Notes: generated by a model not told the origin, from the sequence alone. Counted from the stretch's first letter, positions 1-11,368 are shown. The stretch: 64,000 nt of DNA from an uncultured Lachnospiraceae bacterium (GCA_902489925.1 CABUBX010000003.1:11633-75632), one strand, 5' to 3'. Numbers and translations are program-made.

Positions 1-309
1 CAAAATTCTCTTGTCTTTCGATACAGAAGTCAGCATTTTTTTAATAATGTCCATGTTCTTTGTATGAACGACAAGATTGTAGGTAAAAACTGCGGCAACA
101 ATGACAAGGCAGATTGGCCAAATTGCCATCACAAAACCTTCTGCGGTTCCCGTTGCCACATCCAAAGGCTTTTGCTTCCAGATAAACAATGCTTCAATCA
201 ATGTAATAACTAAAGCAATCGGACAAGCCTTATAACCGGGCATCTTTAAACCACTCAATGCAATGATTAAGAAAATAATCGGCAGCATTGCGAGCAAAAA
301 CATAAGCAT
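1..309 (-). CDS. lctP: L-lactate permease, N-terminal part (runs off the window)
   Basis: The reverse strand from position 309 encodes about 103 residues beginning MLMFLLAMLPIIFLI and continues beyond base 1. The hydrophobic start, the IWKQKPLDVATGTAEG segment and the following membrane span with VVHTKN resemble the N-terminus of the LctP/LldP lactate:proton symporter family. A GGGGGA ribosome site lies 8 bases upstream of the ATG at 309. A FadR-type regulator and two operator-like palindromes lie upstream, as is usual for lactate-use genes. The family carries lactate or glycolate across the cytoplasmic membrane; which substrate is used here is inference. Most of the protein is outside the window. 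Confidence 0.8.
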   Translation of the reverse strand, partial: MLMFLLAMLPIIFLIIALSGLKMPGYKACPIALVITLIEALFIWKQKPLDVATGTAEGFVMAIWPICLVIVAAVFTYNLVVHTKNMDIIKKMLTSVSKDKRIL

Positions 310-384
310 ATTTTGTTCCCCCTTCGAACACATTTCAGGGCAGGATGCGTCTTGCGCTTTTTCGCATTGCTCTGTTTTTTAAAT

Positions 385-395
385 TGGTACTACCA
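385..395. promoter_or_regulatory. Operator 2 for the FadR/LldR-type regulator
   Basis: This is a second exact copy of TGGTACTACCA, inside the lctP leader. Two identical copies within 70 bases next to a FadR-type regulator gene make chance unlikely. Looping or cooperative binding between the two sites is inference. Confidence 0.7.
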
Positions 396-440
396 GTTTT
401 GAGAAAAAAAATTGATTTAGTGCTGCCGGCATGCCCTAAC

Positions 441-451
441 TGGTACTACCA
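441..451. promoter_or_regulatory. Operator 1 for the FadR/LldR-type regulator
   Basis: The palindrome TGGTACTACCA fits the TNGTNNNACNA pattern bound by FadR-subfamily GntR regulators. It lies about 10 to 20 bases downstream of the predicted lctP start, a position suited to repression. An identical copy lies 56 bases further downstream. Confidence 0.7.
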
Positions 452-468
452 CTTCTTTATCTGTGCTT

Positions 469-498
469 ATTATACAACCATTAAAATCCATCCGTCAA
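469..498 (-). promoter_or_regulatory. Sigma-A promoter of lctP
   Basis: Read on the minus strand, TTGACG (493-498) is followed after 18 bases by a perfect TATAAT (469-474). Transcription would start near 462 and give lctP a leader of about 150 bases. The two TGGTACTACCA sites lie downstream of this start. Confidence 0.75.
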
Positions 499-605
499 TA
501 TCATTTATAAAATTTTGTCAATACTACACAAAAATACCGCGCATAATTTATGCATTATCCACAGTATTTGTTCAAAGCAATTGTTACATATTTGTCAATC
601 ATCAT

Positions 606-1280
606 CTAGTCATTCTGGTACGTAATAATATACTGAAAGTGCATCGAAAGCCCTTCTAGCGCCATTTCCTTATCCCCGTTGACAATCCCCTCTACAATCA
701 TACGGTGTGAATTTTTCAAATCCTCATCCCGCTGCATGCCGGTAATAATCTTACTTCTCATCGTTGGAATATAGGCATCCAAAGTCTTTGTCAATGCCCG
801 GAAATTAGCAATCATATACTCATTATTCGTTGCCTCAATCAAATAATAATGCAGCGCTTTATCGCACTTTACCCTTTCGTGTTCACTGACGGCTGTCTCG
901 AGTTTTTCAAGATGCTTCATCAGATTTTCACTCTGTTCATCTGTTAAATTTCCGACAAGCAAATTGACAGCCTCCCACTCCAAGCCGTAACGAAATTCTG
1001 TAATCTGCTCATTGCTTCTATTATTCAACAAATACATAAAAGTCATTACATCCCTGAGTGTTTTATCAAAATTACGGGCAATAAAATTTCCCGCACCGTG
1101 CTGACTTTCAATAACACCGAGATTTTCCATTGTCTTTAATCCTTCGCGCACAGAATTTCTGCTGATTTGCAAAAGTTCAGCCAAATCTCTTTCTGCCGGA
1201 AGTTTATCGCCTGCTTTTATTTCTCCGGCATAAAGCCTGTTCCATATATATTCTCTGACTTTCATATAAGATTTTTCCAT
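606..1280 (-). CDS. FadR-subfamily GntR transcriptional regulator (LldR-like)
   Basis: A protein of 224 residues with an N-terminal winged helix-turn-helix (GDKLPAERDLAELLQISRNS and the wing ending HGAGNFIA, about residues 20-70). An all-helical FCD effector domain follows, with likely metal/ligand residues such as the His of ALHYYLIEA and the His of NSHRMIVEG. I chose the ATG at 1280, which has GGGGGAG 7 bases upstream, over an in-frame TTG one codon earlier. The gene is directly upstream of lctP on the same strand, with TGGTACTACCA operators between them, so it most likely controls lactate uptake in response to lactate or a related acid. Effector and sign of regulation are inferred. Confidence 0.85.
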   Translation of the reverse strand: MEKSYMKVREYIWNRLYAGEIKAGDKLPAERDLAELLQISRNSVREGLKTMENLGVIESQHGAGNFIARNFDKTLRDVMTFMYLLNNRSNEQITEFRYGLEWEAVNLLVGNLTDEQSENLMKHLEKLETAVSEHERVKCDKALHYYLIEATNNEYMIANFRALTKTLDAYIPTMRSKIITGMQRDEDLKNSHRMIVEGIVNGDKEMALEGLSMHFQYIITYQND

Positions 1281-1393
1281 CAAACGACTCCCCCTGTCAT
1301 GGCATAATAGTGCCCGTATCCGTAAGCCTATAATGACAGTATAGCATAAAAATCTGCTTTTTGCGACACCAAAATAGGAGGGGATAACCCCTC

Positions 1394-2375
1394 CTAAATT
1401 TCACTCATTTTTGCATAAATTCCGGAAAGCTTAGGATAAATCTGTTTATAGACTTCCTCATACAGCTTTTCATAAATTTCTTCAAACTTAAATCCGCCCC
1501 GCTTTTCCATATGGCGCATCCCATCCATCAGGGCAAAGTTAATTCCCTCGATAATTGCCCGATATAAATGGATCCTTGTATGCACATCCGAAAGTCCGAT
1601 AACCGCGCCTTTGGCATCCGGCATCGTCAGATTCGGCGTAAAATACGGCTGAAGCACAAGACCGTCACATCCTGCCGGCACTTCCTTTAATCGTCTGTTT
1701 AATAATTCCTCCGGCTGTAATTTAAGCTCAACTGCCTCCATCACTTCTTTTTGGGCAAATTCCTTTTTAAACCATGAAATGAGCCAATAGCCTCTGAAAA
1801 TTTCTATTTCCGGCGTATAATGGCCGGGCAAAATTGAATCGTAAGGCGGTATAAAGCTTTCCGATACATTCACCCGGACGCACAAGCTCGCACATCATCC
1901 TATCCGGCAAATCAAACACCGGACGCACAAGGTCATTTTTCTTTTTCCAGCGTCTGTTTTTAAAATCATACGGTAAATATCCGACAATCGAAGCATCCGA
2001 ATCCGCCATGCGCCCGGTCAGCTTATAATTCAAATAAGTTCCCCAAAGTACATATTTGTCGGTTTTTTCCCAAATTTCCGGTTCATTCTCATGAATCCAG
2101 TTGCAGTGAGACTTCTGATACTGAAGCTTCAACGTCCTCGTCATTCCGGCCGCCTTGATGGCAGCGGATACCCACGGCTTTAAGGCAGGCTTCCCTGCGG
2201 CCCGCCTTTGGTCGAGCCATAAAATTGCCGGACGCAAAGGTTTGCCGTCCTTGCCGACACAGACGCTTGTGCACCGGATTGTTGTCAGCGTCACTGCCTC
2301 AACACATTCAAACAGCTTTGGAAAACTCTCCTTAATCTGTCTTGCGACACGGCACATATTTTCATAATAAAAATC
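1394..2375 (-). pseudogene. Decayed FGGY-family carbohydrate kinase (xylulokinase-like)
   Basis: Two reading frames together hold pieces of one FGGY sugar kinase. The upstream piece (about 2375 down to 1870) carries PAILWLDQRRA, a substrate-binding region of the family, but lacks the first ~50 residues with the DxGT phosphate-binding motif: a stop precedes it in frame. The downstream piece (about 1870 to 1394) is in another frame, resumes at IPPYDSILPGHYTPE and ends with a family-like C-terminus. The middle region and the C-terminal ATP-binding part between GGFKFE and EIYEKLYEEVY are missing. At least one frameshift and several deletions make this non-functional as a kinase. No ribosome site is evident for either piece. 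Confidence 0.85.
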
Positions 2376-2389
2376 CTGTAAACATCAAA

Positions 2390-2457
2390 GAAGGTGCCCG
2401 CATAATTTTCTTGGCAAGCTAAAAATGCTCGCCTGCGAAAAATATCCGGACACCTTC
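2390..2457. repeat. Nested inverted repeat between the pseudogene and the NifX-FKBP gene
   Basis: Outer arms GAAGGTGCCCG (2390-2400) and CGGACACCTTC (2447-2457) enclose a smaller hairpin with arms GGCAAGC (2413-2419) and GCTCGCC (2427-2433). It lies just after the stop of the minus-strand gene at 2482 and may act as its terminator. The T-run after the last arm is short (TTCTTTG), so it could also be an RNA or DNA structure of another kind. Confidence 0.5.
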
Positions 2458-2481
2458 TCCTACATTTCACACCTTCAAATT

Positions 2482-3342
2482 TTACAGAACCTCTACAAGC
2501 TCAATTCTAAAGTTTAATTCTTTTCCTGCCAGTTCATGATTGGCATCAAGCTTAATAATCTTTTCATCCTTTTCCACAACTCTTACAGGAAACTGCTGAC
2601 CATACTGATTTGAAAGATAAACCTGCTGGTCAACCTCAAGCTGCTCTGAACCCGGAAGCTGTGCAATTTCAAATGTAAGAATTGCTGTCGGGTCAGGCAT
2701 ACCATAGGCTTCCTCAGGCATCAGATGAACATCAATCACCTGACCGACCTCCATATCTGCAATTGCCGCATCAAAGCCCTGAATCATCTGTCCGGCACCA
2801 CAGACAAACTCCAAAGGCTCGCCGCGGTCGTAAGATGAATCAAACTGTGTACCGTCATTTAATGTCCCTCTGTAATGGGCACGGCAAGTTTTGCCTACAT
2901 TGCGCCCTGTAAGGGTTGTATGACCACCGCAGGATGAGCCGCAGCCGCTGCCGCAATGACCGCCGCAGGAGTGACCTTCGTCATGACTTCCGCAATCATG
3001 TTCACCTTCATGGTGGTGATTACAATTGACACCTGTCGATTCAAGCTCGCCTGCAAGGTAAGCCGCTGCTGCCTCATCAACATCCCCCTCCGCACCTGAG
3101 CAAACTTCAATGCCGGCTTTAGAAAGGGCATCCTGTGCACCGCCGCCGATACCGCCGCAAATTAATACATTAACACCCTGCTCGGCCAAAACACCCGCAA
3201 GCGCACCGTGTCCGCTGCCGTTTGAGCTGATGATTTCACTGGAAACAATCTTGTTGTCTTCAACATCATAAACTTTAAAGTTTTCTGTTTTTCCAAAATG
3301 CTGAAATATATTGCCATTGTCGTAAGTTATTGCTATTTTCAT
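2482..3342 (-). CDS. NifX/NifB-type cofactor-binding domain fused to SlyD-like FKBP prolyl isomerase
   Basis: A protein of about 286 residues with three parts. Residues 1-100 form a dinitrogenase iron-molybdenum cofactor-binding (MTH1175/NifX-like) fold: MKIAITYDNG, then HFGKTENFKVY, then GGIGGGAQDAL. Residues ~105-142 form a His/Cys-rich linker with 6 Cys and 8 His, suited to binding Ni, Zn, Cu or Fe. The rest is a SlyD-like FKBP with GTLNDGTQFDSS, MIQGFDAAI and an insert-in-flap region (EEAYGMPDP to the C-terminus). I prefer the ATG at 3342, which has GAGG 8 bases upstream and gives the usual family N-terminus, over the ATG seven codons earlier. No nitrogenase genes are nearby, so metal storage or delivery with chaperone activity is more likely than nitrogen fixation. 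That role is inference. Confidence 0.85.
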   Translation of the reverse strand: MKIAITYDNGNIFQHFGKTENFKVYDVEDNKIVSSEIISSNGSGHGALAGVLAEQGVNVLICGGIGGGAQDALSKAGIEVCSGAEGDVDEAAAAYLAGELESTGVNCNHHHEGEHDCGSHDEGHSCGGHCGSGCGSSCGGHTTLTGRNVGKTCRAHYRGTLNDGTQFDSSYDRGEPLEFVCGAGQMIQGFDAAIADMEVGQVIDVHLMPEEAYGMPDPTAILTFEIAQLPGSEQLEVDQQVYLSNQYGQQFPVRVVEKDEKIIKLDANHELAGKELNFRIELVEVL

Positions 3343-3428
3343 CTCTTTTTCCTCATTTCTCATAATTTGAATCCGAACCTTTCAGCCCGCTTCATTTAAA
3401 CTTCGGCAACTGCTCTTGTTTTGCCGCC

Positions 3429-4295
3429 TTAAATCTTTGGCCGATACCGCATATCACTGACTGTATAGACCGTAATAAATGCCTCCGTATCTAATTGATT
3501 GATAAACCGCATCAGCTGCTGATATTCACTCTTATTCACAATCGTGATAATCTCATGATGTGTGTCCATACTGTAAGCACCAATCGCCTCATAAATTGTT
3601 GCACCGCTGTGAAGCTTATGAAGTATAAAGTCTTTAAGCTCATCTTCTTTTTTTGTAATAATACAGACGCGCCTTTTTACATTCTGTCCGAAAATAAAAT
3701 AGTCCAGTATCATTCCATTAAAAAATGTTCCAATGACACTGAGCACGACAATTTTCTTATCATATACAAGTGCCGAGGAGATGGAAATCAACATGCCCGA
3801 CAGTGACATTGCCTGTCCCAACTCCATGTGCAAATATTTATTCATAATTTTTGCGACAATGTCAAGGCCGCCGGAAGAAGCATTCAGATTAAATAAAATA
3901 CTCAATCCTAAACTTACAAGGAGGATATATGCCAAAACATCCAATTCGGCACTTCCCGTCATAGACTGATTGTTCGGCCAAAGCTTTTCATACAGTGCAA
4001 GCAGCAGCGGCAGCAGAATACTCGTGTAAACTGTTTTTGCGCCAAAGGCTTTTCCGCATGTAAAAAATCCGATAATTAAAAGCAGTACATTTAAAATCAT
4101 TGTAATGGCAGAAATCGGCAGCGGTATAAAATTTGACAGCACTATGGACAAACCGGCAATACTGCTGACAGAAGCCTTGCTTGGCACTAAAAAGAAAAAT
4201 ACTGCCAGTGAAACAATGGTTACACCGATAGTCAGTAAAACGCCCTCTTTCAGCCACCCAACTGAATTTTTCGATAATGTCTTTTGCCTATTCAT
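3429..4295 (-). CDS. YitT-family membrane protein (DUF161/DUF2179)
   Basis: A protein of 288 residues with five or so membrane spans in the first 200 residues (VLLTIGVTIVSLAVFFFLVP, an SSIAGLSIVLSN loop, and others). A soluble DUF2179 domain follows from about residue 205, with KRRVCIITKKEDELK and DTHHEIITIV. The YitT family is widespread in Firmicutes with no settled biochemical role. The start ATG has AGGA about 10 bases upstream. The gene follows the atp operon terminator on the same strand and is probably transcribed separately. Confidence 0.85.
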   Translation of the reverse strand: MNRQKTLSKNSVGWLKEGVLLTIGVTIVSLAVFFFLVPSKASVSSIAGLSIVLSNFIPLPISAITMILNVLLLIIGFFTCGKAFGAKTVYTSILLPLLLALYEKLWPNNQSMTGSAELDVLAYILLVSLGLSILFNLNASSGGLDIVAKIMNKYLHMELGQAMSLSGMLISISSALVYDKKIVVLSVIGTFFNGMILDYFIFGQNVKRRVCIITKKEDELKDFILHKLHSGATIYEAIGAYSMDTHHEIITIVNKSEYQQLMRFINQLDTEAFITVYTVSDMRYRPKI

Positions 4296-4309
4296 AATCT
4301 TGTCCTACT

Positions 4310-4348
4310 TAAAAACTCCCTTAAAGCAATAACCTTCAGGGAGTTTTA
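4310..4348 (-). terminator. Intrinsic terminator of the atp operon
   Basis: On the minus strand AAAACTCCCT pairs with AGGGAGTTTT across a loop of about 16 bases, followed by TTTTTAAG. It begins 3 to 5 bases beyond the atpC stop codon. Confidence 0.85.
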
Positions 4349-4351
4349 TTT

Positions 4352-4762
4352 TTATTTATATCTTTGTGCAAGCTCAATTCTTATGAGTGCACGGTGTAAT
4401 GACAGCTCTGCCCTCGCAACATCAATGCTGCCCGGTGAAGCTGACAGACGTTTCTTTGCGCGTTCCTTAGAAGCCTTCGCACGTTCCACATCAATCTCCT
4501 CCGGCCATTCTGCGGTTTCTGCAAGAATCGTAATCTTATCCGGCAAAATCTCCGCAAAACCCTCATGAAGCGCCGCACATTTTACGGTATTTCCCTGATA
4601 GACCTTCATAATACCGGGTTTTAATATATTTGTCATCGGAATGTATCCCGGATAAATACCGATTTCACCTTCACTTGTCACAATCTCAACCAGTGTTGCC
4701 TCGCCCTCATAGAAAATTCTGTCAGGAGAAATAATATCAACTTTTATTGTATTTTCGGCCAC
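4352..4762 (-). CDS. atpC: F1 ATP synthase epsilon subunit
   Basis: A protein of 136 residues with the N-terminal beta-barrel domain (IKVDIISPDRIFYEGEA, EGEIGIYPGY) and the C-terminal helical pair starting near residue 85. Epsilon links the gamma shaft to the c ring and can inhibit ATP hydrolysis. It is the last gene of the atp operon, 8 bases after atpD, and its stop is followed at once by the operon terminator. Confidence 0.97.
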   Translation of the reverse strand: MAENTIKVDIISPDRIFYEGEATLVEIVTSEGEIGIYPGYIPMTNILKPGIMKVYQGNTVKCAALHEGFAEILPDKITILAETAEWPEEIDVERAKASKERAKKRLSASPGSIDVARAELSLHRALIRIELAQRYK

Positions 4763-4770
4763 AAAATCAC

Positions 4771-6183
<1,413 letters not shown>

Positions 6184-6192
6184 TTAGCGTCG

Positions 6193-7086
6193 TCAGGACA
6201 ATGCCTCAGAACCCGAAACAATCTCGGTAATTTCCTGAGTAATCGCACCCTGTCTTGCTCTGTTATAGCTCAATGTCAACTTATCTATCATTTCTTCTGC
6301 GTTGCTGGTTGCATTATCCATCGCAGTCATACGGGCACCGTTTTCAGATGCTGCCGCTTCCATCAGGGCACCGTAAATCAAACTGCATACATACTTTGGA
6401 ATTACAGCATCCAGCACCTCCTCCGGCTCAGGCTCATAATTCATCGGCACCGATAATGCCTTATCGGCACTTACCTTATCAGTGCCTGCAGCCTGCATTG
6501 CCGCATCGGCATTATCCATGTCAACCGGCAGAAGCTTTATAAGTCTCGGAATATGCACAACTGTATTTTTAAAGCTTGTATAGGCCAGCCATATCTCTCC
6601 GACTTCACCGTCGGTGTAGGCTTTAAGCACATCCCTGCCGATAGCTGCTGCATCGGCATAGGACGGTGCCTCAATCACATCCGAATAATCGCCCTTCACA
6701 CTGTAGCCGCGGCTCGTTAATGTATCGCGGCCCTTACGTCCGACAGTATATAAAAGGGCATCGGACTTTTTAATCCCTTCAGCATCACTGACAAGCTTCA
6801 CAATACTGCTGTTGTAGCCGCCGGCAAGTCCTCTGTTGGAGGTCACCGCAATGACAGCCTTCTTTTCAGAAGCACCGGCCGTCAAATACGGATGGATAAT
6901 GTTGCCGGATTTTGCAAGAATAGAGGAAACAGTCTGATACATCTTATCAAAATATGGCTTTGAGCTCTCAGCCCGTCCTTTGGCCTTTTGGAACTTCACC
7001 GTAGAAACCAATTTCATCGCTTTTGTAATCTGGGCTGTACTTTGGATACTGCCTTTACGCCTTTTGATTTCTCTCATTGAAGCCAT
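6193..7086 (-). CDS. atpG: F1 ATP synthase gamma subunit
   Basis: A protein of 297 residues with the conserved N-terminal shaft helix (MREIKRRKGSIQSTAQITKA) and the C-terminal helix with NATSNAEEMIDKL and YNRARQGAITQEI. Gamma is the rotating shaft that couples the c ring to the catalytic sites. The gene lies between atpA and atpD as in most bacteria. Translation could start at M1 or M4; I keep M1. Confidence 0.97.
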   Translation of the reverse strand: MASMREIKRRKGSIQSTAQITKAMKLVSTVKFQKAKGRAESSKPYFDKMYQTVSSILAKSGNIIHPYLTAGASEKKAVIAVTSNRGLAGGYNSSIVKLVSDAEGIKKSDALLYTVGRKGRDTLTSRGYSVKGDYSDVIEAPSYADAAAIGRDVLKAYTDGEVGEIWLAYTSFKNTVVHIPRLIKLLPVDMDNADAAMQAAGTDKVSADKALSVPMNYEPEPEEVLDAVIPKYVCSLIYGALMEAAASENGARMTAMDNATSNAEEMIDKLTLSYNRARQGAITQEITEIVSGSEALS

Positions 7087-7100
7087 ACATCCTCACCCCT

Positions 7101-8645
<1,545 letters not shown>

Positions 8646-9197
8646 TTATTCACTGAGCTGGATTTTCATTAAATCCCTTGTCATCATTTCTAATTTTGTT
8701 TTAATACTTGAATCTGCAACCTTGTCTCCGATTCGGATTACCATGCCTCCGATAAGATTGGCATCTGTGCTGTAATGAATGTCATAAGCGACATTGTCTG
8801 TCAGCTCAAGAAGTCTTGCCTCTATCTTTTCTTTCTGTGCCTCTGAAAGAGGAACAGCGGAGGTCACATAGGCTGTACCGATATGTTTGTATGCCTTTAC
8901 CGCATTCAAAAAATACTCAAAGATATTTAAAAATTCCGACTGCCGCCCTGCTCTGACAACGATATGCAAAAATCCCGAAATCTCATCGGACACCTTACCG
9001 TCAAAACATGCACTGAGCACAGCCTCCTTTTCTTCTCTCGGTATCTGCGGATGTACAAGCAAAGCGCCAAGCTCTTGATTTTCATGAAACAGGCTGCAAA
9101 GCATCTCGACTTCTTTTTGAAATTCGTCCAGCTTATTTTCTTCAAGGCCAAGGTCGAAAAGCGCCTGACCGTAAGTTTTATCTGCTAACTTTGCCAT
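8646..9197 (-). CDS. atpH: ATP synthase delta subunit (OSCP-like)
   Basis: A protein of 183 residues beginning MAKLADKTYGQALFDLGLEE, with the C-terminal signature LIGGMVIRIGDKVADSSIKT. Delta joins the peripheral stalk to the top of F1. Its start overlaps the end of the second b-type gene by 13 bases, which suggests translational coupling. Confidence 0.95.
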   Translation of the reverse strand: MAKLADKTYGQALFDLGLEENKLDEFQKEVEMLCSLFHENQELGALLVHPQIPREEKEAVLSACFDGKVSDEISGFLHIVVRAGRQSEFLNIFEYFLNAVKAYKHIGTAYVTSAVPLSEAQKEKIEARLLELTDNVAYDIHYSTDANLIGGMVIRIGDKVADSSIKTKLEMMTRDLMKIQLSE

Positions 9198-9676
9198 GTC
9201 GATTCTCCCATCTCATTTAATGTATCCTCGATTAACTGTGCCTGTTTTTTCTCATCCATATTCTCTGCAATCAGCTTCATCGCTGTAGCGTGGGCATAGG
9301 TAATCATATCCTTCTTAATATCATCCCTTACCTTTGCCATTTTAAGCTCTGCTTCTTTTTCGGCGCGCGCAACAATTCTGTCCGCCTCTGCACCGGCATC
9401 TGCCATAAGCTCTGCCTGTCTGTATGCCGCCTTTTCCTTTGCTTTTTCAAGAATCGCTTCTCTTTCTTTCGGAAAATCGGCAATCTTCTTGGCATACATT
9501 GTGTGCGTCTCTTTTGCGCTTTCTTTATGCGCTCTTGCGCCGTCAATGCTCTCAACAATCGCATTTTTTCTCTTGGCGAGCATGCCTGAAATCATATCCG
9601 AAGCAAAATATCCGGCGATAAAGCATATGATAAATAAGTTCACTGCGCTTATTATAAAGCTGATTAATTCTTCCAT
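9185..9676 (-). CDS. atpF: Second b-type (b'-like) subunit of ATP synthase
   Basis: A protein of 163 residues with one N-terminal membrane span (ISFIISAVNLFIICFIAGYF) and then a long charged coiled coil from about residue 35 to the end. It has the b-subunit layout but differs clearly from the preceding gene product: the junction reads MISGMLAKRKNAI. Its 3' end overlaps atpH and its 5' end overlaps the other b gene by 13 bases. Together the two probably form a heterodimeric peripheral stalk, as b and b' do in cyanobacteria and some other bacteria. The assignment as b' is inference. Confidence 0.85.
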   Translation of the reverse strand: MEELISFIISAVNLFIICFIAGYFASDMISGMLAKRKNAIVESIDGARAHKESAKETHTMYAKKIADFPKEREAILEKAKEKAAYRQAELMADAGAEADRIVARAEKEAELKMAKVRDDIKKDMITYAHATAMKLIAENMDEKKQAQLIEDTLNEMGESTWQS

Positions 9677-10179
9677 GCTTCACCACCCATTTCTTTTAAA
9701 GTTTCCTCGAGAAGCATCGCTTCTCTAAATGGGTCAACCGATGAGACAAACTGTCCCGCCATCATGCCGGCAATCTCGCTCATCTGGGCTTTAACCTCAT
9801 CTTTTACTTTTTCGATTTCGCTGTCAGCTTCCTGCTGTGCCTTTTCGGCAATTGCAGAGGCTTTGATTTTTGCTTGGGCAATCACTTCTTCCTGCTGCCT
9901 GACAGCACTCTTATAAGAAGCGGATAAAATTCCCTCAGCTTCTTTATGTGCCGCTTTAAGCAGCTCGTCATATTCGGCTTTCAGCTTATCCGCCGCTTCA
10001 AGTTCTGCCGCCGCCTCATCTTTATCCGCATCAATGGCTGCTTTACGCTTTTCCATAAAGGCCCTGACCGGTTTAAAAAACAGCTTCGACATAATGATAT
10101 AAAGAAGCATGAGATAGACAAACATTACGCAGACGTCAAAGACAAGCTGCATATCAAGTCCAAATAATCTGCCGTCCAA
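9664..10179 (-). CDS. atpF: ATP synthase b subunit (first copy)
   Basis: A protein of 171 residues with an N-terminal membrane helix (LVFDVCVMFVYLMLLYIIMS), the typical FFKPVRAFMEKRKAAI junction and a long helical stalk. The start is a TTG at 10179 with GGGAGG 8 bases upstream; the first internal ATG, nine codons later, would cut close to the membrane span. It follows atpE and overlaps the second b-type gene. Confidence 0.92.
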   Translation of the reverse strand: MDGRLFGLDMQLVFDVCVMFVYLMLLYIIMSKLFFKPVRAFMEKRKAAIDADKDEAAAELEAADKLKAEYDELLKAAHKEAEGILSASYKSAVRQQEEVIAQAKIKASAIAEKAQQEADSEIEKVKDEVKAQMSEIAGMMAGQFVSSVDPFREAMLLEETLKEMGGEAWKN

Positions 10180-10212
10180 GTTACAAGCCTCCCTTCGGCT
10201 TTATATCAATTA

Positions 10213-10518
<306 letters not shown>

Positions 10519-10529
10519 TTAAAATAAGA

Positions 10530-11228
10530 TTACTCCGGAAGCTTATCATTGATAAACACCATACTCAGCATACAAAATACATATGTCTGAATCGCACCTG
10601 AAAATAAATCCAGATAAGCATGTAAAAATACCGGAATACCAATTGTCACCAGTCTCGGCAGTAGTCCGTAAAACAATGCCATCATTACCGTACCGCCCAT
10701 AATGTTACCAAAAAGACGGAGTGATAAAGAAACCGGTGTTGCTACTTCACCAATCACATTAATCGGGAAAAGCAGCGGCAGAGGCTGTGTCAGACTTTTC
10801 AAATACTTTAACGGCCCGTGGTTCGTCTTAATGGCATTGTACTGAATCACTGTAAAGGTCACTAAAGCCAATGTCAGCGTCATACAAAAATCTGCCGTCG
10901 GCGGACGCAGTCCAAACAGACCGGAAATATTTGCAAAGAAAATAAACATAAATATTGTCAGAATATAGTTGGCATACTTGCGCCAGTGCCTGAACATATT
11001 GTCCTTGACAATATTGTCAAGAAGCTCGACATATGTCTCAGCGATATTCTGCAATATCCCCGGAACCTCCTTGGCATGACGTATCTTATAATTGACAGCA
11101 ATGCCCAGTATGACGAGTGCCGCGCACACAATGAACATACAGACATGTGTTGTCGTAATCCATACTTCATGACCAAAGAAATTTAATTTTTGATAACCTT
11201 CAATCATAAAATCAACGTTCTGTTCCAT
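10530..11228 (-). CDS. atpB: Fo ATP synthase a subunit
   Basis: A protein of 232 residues from the ATG at 11228 (MEQNVDFMIEGYQKL), with GGAAGG 7 bases upstream. A longer frame to 11294 has no ribosome site. Membrane spans include TTHVCMFIVCAALVILGIAV and others. The essential stator Arg is in LSLRLFGNIMGG, and the last helix carries GAIQTYVFCMLSMVF. It forms the ion half-channels facing the c ring. Confidence 0.95.
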   Translation of the reverse strand: MEQNVDFMIEGYQKLNFFGHEVWITTTHVCMFIVCAALVILGIAVNYKIRHAKEVPGILQNIAETYVELLDNIVKDNMFRHWRKYANYILTIFMFIFFANISGLFGLRPPTADFCMTLTLALVTFTVIQYNAIKTNHGPLKYLKSLTQPLPLLFPINVIGEVATPVSLSLRLFGNIMGGTVMMALFYGLLPRLVTIGIPVFLHAYLDLFSGAIQTYVFCMLSMVFINDKLPE

Positions 11229-11334
11229 CCTCTCACCTTCCTTTACTTTATATTTTTGCCGTATAATACGACTTTTGTATATACACAAAGTCATTATTGA
11301 AGACAGCTCTCCCTCAACGGACGGCCAACTTCAA

Positions 11335-11368
11335 TCCCCCCCTGCGTATGCATCATTTAAAGGGGGGA
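11335..11368. repeat. GC-rich hairpin in the atpI-atpB spacer
   Basis: The 166-base spacer between the small membrane gene and atpB holds arms TCCCCCC (11335-11341) and GGGGGGA (11362-11368). A further pair, ATTGAAG and CTTCAAT, lies closer to atpB. These may control processing or the relative expression of the operon. No known riboswitch consensus was recognised. Confidence 0.5.

Noticed and set aside
345..659. Plus-strand reading frame of 104 codons between lctP and its regulator
   Set aside because: It covers the operators and promoter, has no ribosome site and gives a sequence without protein-like features, so it is not a gene.
2155..2367. Plus-strand frame opposite the kinase pseudogene
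   Set aside because: It is the complement of recognisable kinase sequence and has no ribosome site.
2482..3342. Nitrogen-fixation gene
   Set aside because: The NifX-like domain is common in non-fixing anaerobes, and no nifHDK or nifB-type radical-SAM gene is in the window.
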